Shown piece after piece: positions 5,711-6,454 of a DNA stretch of 6,454 nt. The stretch is from Methanosarcinales archaeon. Its GTDB lineage: Archaea; Halobacteriota; Syntropharchaeia; Alkanophagales; Methanospirareceae. The stretch is from NCBI GenBank assembly GCA_009618475.1, contig WJOV01000040.1, positions 1 to 6,454 on the forward strand. Reading direction: 5' to 3'. Every line of letters begins with the position of its first letter. Within the stretch, counting starts at the first letter, position 1. A program made the translations under genes and the position numbers. Below the pieces are notes generated by a model. The model did not search any database and was not told the origin of the DNA. It worked only from the letters and a program-made list of their open reading frames with translations.

Positions 5711-6092
5711 CCTTAAAGCAAAGGTAAAAAATAGCCGTTCAGCATCGTGCAGTCCGGGAATTCCTTGCAAAATCCCACCTTCTTATGAGATATCCCCGGA
5801 GACCCTGGAAACCGTAAAGGAGGTCATGGACGAGGATGTCAGTGATACGGTTGCAGGGTTAAAAGCGCTTGCGGACCCAATGAGAGTAAGGATACTGAAG
5901 GCATTACGTATAGCAGACCTCTGTGTCTGTGTCCTGGTAGAACTTATGGATTGCGAATATTCGAAGCTTTCTTATCATCTGGGAGTGCTGAAAAAAGCTG
6001 GACTGATAGAGTGCACGCAGGACGGGAATTTCTTGATCTACCACTTGACGGAGTTTGGGGAGAAAAAAATCACTTCTTTTGGGATATTTTGA
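5694..6092 (+). CDS. arsR: Second ArsR/SmtB-family repressor, cysteine-rich
   Basis: Winged-helix repressor of 132 residues from ATG 5694. The start is set by the GGAGGTG just upstream and overlaps the permease gene by 17 bases. The core has 'LKALADPMRVRILKAL', the metal motif 'DLCVC' (Cys77, Cys79), recognition helix 'YSKLSYHLGVLKKAGLI' and wing 'QDGNFLIYHLT'. It is about half identical by hand alignment to the ArsR at 3262-3603. It also carries an N-terminal extension of ~26 residues with 'CSPGIPC' (Cys19, Cys25), plus Cys87 and Cys107. The third thiol found in E. coli ArsR (the CVCDLC pattern) is valine here, so the N-terminal cysteines could complete a site. The C-terminus is short and ends soon after a run of seven As, where a one-base shift would give a longer tail (149 residues, ending at 6145). 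It probably regulates its own operon. The inducer is not known. Confidence 0.92.
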   Translation: MVQVFDLKAKVKNSRSASCSPGIPCKIPPSYEISPETLETVKEVMDEDVSDTVAGLKALADPMRVRILKALRIADLCVCVLVELMDCEYSKLSYHLGVLKKAGLIECTQDGNFLIYHLTEFGEKKITSFGIF

Positions 6093-6120
6093 TAGCTAAC
6101 TATAATGATATGGCAAAACA

Positions 6121-6126
6121 GGAAGG
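6121..6126 (+). promoter_or_regulatory. Ribosome binding site of the thioredoxin-like gene
   Basis: GGAAGG lies 8 bases before ATG 6135. The earlier in-frame ATG at 6105 lacks such a site and would add ten residues that do not fit the family's usual N-terminus, so 6135 is preferred. Confidence 0.65.
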
Positions 6127-6134
6127 CACAAAAA

Positions 6135-6368
6135 ATGGACATTAAAATCTTGGGAACAGGATGCGCAAAATGTAGGAAAGTATATGAAAATGCAAAGAAA
6201 GCGATAGAGGAACTCGGTGTTGATTCTGATGTTGAAAAAGTAGAGGATATAGATAAAATAATAAGTTTTGGTGTAATGATGACGCCAGCAGTAGTTATCA
6301 ATGGGGAGGTTAAAGCGAGCGGAAGAATCCCAAGCACGGAGGAAATAAAAAAATGGGTACGGGAATGA
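6135..6368 (+). CDS. Small thioredoxin-like redox protein (redox-active disulfide protein 2 family)
   Basis: Cytoplasmic dithiol protein of 77 residues with a compact thioredoxin fold (Thioredoxin_3 family, PF13192-like). It starts on the first beta strand, 'MDIKILGTGCAKC', with the active-site CxxC at Cys10 and Cys13. The conserved cis-proline loop is 'MMTPAVVINGEVKASGRIPS' and the final helix is 'TEEIKKWVRE'. These small proteins commonly sit beside DUF318-type permease and arsR genes in archaea and bacteria, as here, which suggests a role in reducing or delivering a thiol-reactive substrate or partner. The gene lies 42 bases after the second arsR stop, and its stop overlaps the next start codon as ATGA. 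No signal peptide is seen. Family assignment is firm; the specific redox partner is unknown. Confidence 0.92.
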   Translation: MDIKILGTGCAKCRKVYENAKKAIEELGVDSDVEKVEDIDKIISFGVMMTPAVVINGEVKASGRIPSTEEIKKWVRE

Positions 6369-6454
6369 GCCATAATCAAAAAACATTTTTGATTGCAGGA
6401 ATTATCGTAATAGGTATATTAATCACATTATTAGGTTGCGGATGCATTGAACCA
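6365..6454 (+). CDS. Probable secreted lipoprotein, N-terminus only (3' partial)
   Basis: A frame starting at ATG 6365, overlapping the thioredoxin stop as ATGA, stays open to the window end. It encodes 30 residues: a short polar start (MSHNQK), a hydrophobic stretch of about 17 residues ending 'ILITLLGCGCIEP', and then the edge. 'LLGC' with Cys25 fits a lipobox, so the mature protein would be lipid-anchored outside the membrane. A second cysteine (Cys27) follows two residues later, so an uncleaved anchor with an exposed CxC is the alternative. The function of the mature domain cannot be seen. The overlap shows it belongs to the same operon as the permeases and thioredoxin. Confidence 0.65.
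   Translation, partial: MSHNQKTFLIAGIIVIGILITLLGCGCIEP

Noticed and set aside
1..6454. CRISPR arrays, tRNA or rRNA genes, insertion sequences
   Set aside because: Read by eye, I saw no regularly spaced repeats, tRNA-like cloverleaf, transposase frame or terminal inverted repeats. Intergenic space is small (81 and 168 bases at most).

Overview
The window looks archaeal. One gene is a clear homologue of MtrA, the corrinoid subunit of the methanogenesis methyltransferase. AGA/AGG arginine and ATA isoleucine codons are frequent, Shine-Dalgarno sites are strong GGAGGTG types, a hairpin followed by T7 follows the first operon, and one gene appears leaderless behind a TATA-like box. A methanogen, an anaerobic methane or alkane oxidiser (ANME or Syntrophoarchaeum type) or an Archaeoglobi relative would fit. 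I cannot choose among them from this window alone.

Region 1 (1-3180) is the end of a membrane molybdoenzyme operon. It holds the C-terminal two thirds of a molybdopterin oxidoreductase of the DMSO reductase superfamily (PsrA/PhsA/ArrA-like), a 170-residue subunit with 16 cysteines for four [4Fe-4S] clusters, and an eight-helix DmsC-type membrane anchor. Electrons would pass between the quinone pool (or another membrane carrier), the iron-sulfur subunit and the molybdenum site. The substrate is not determined, because the N-terminus with the likely metal ligand lies outside the window. A hairpin plus T-run (3193-3228) closes the unit.

Region 2 (3230-3603) is a single ArsR-family repressor gene with a CVC metal-binding motif, apparently leaderless.

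Region 3 (about 3604-6454) starts with an AT-rich promoter region flanked by inverted repeats. A tightly packed operon follows: an MtrA-like corrinoid protein carrying a C-terminal winged-helix-like domain in place of a membrane anchor, two half-size DUF318/ArsP-type permeases, a second ArsR repressor, a small CxxC thioredoxin-like protein, and the start of a probable lipoprotein cut by the window edge. Spacings are 2, -4, -17, 42 and -4 bases. ArsR, split permease and small thioredoxin form a recognisable metalloid or redox module. The unusual element is the MtrA-type domain apparently fused to a DNA-binding domain at the head of this operon. I infer a corrinoid- or methyl-state-sensing regulator, or a methyl carrier, linked to metalloid handling.
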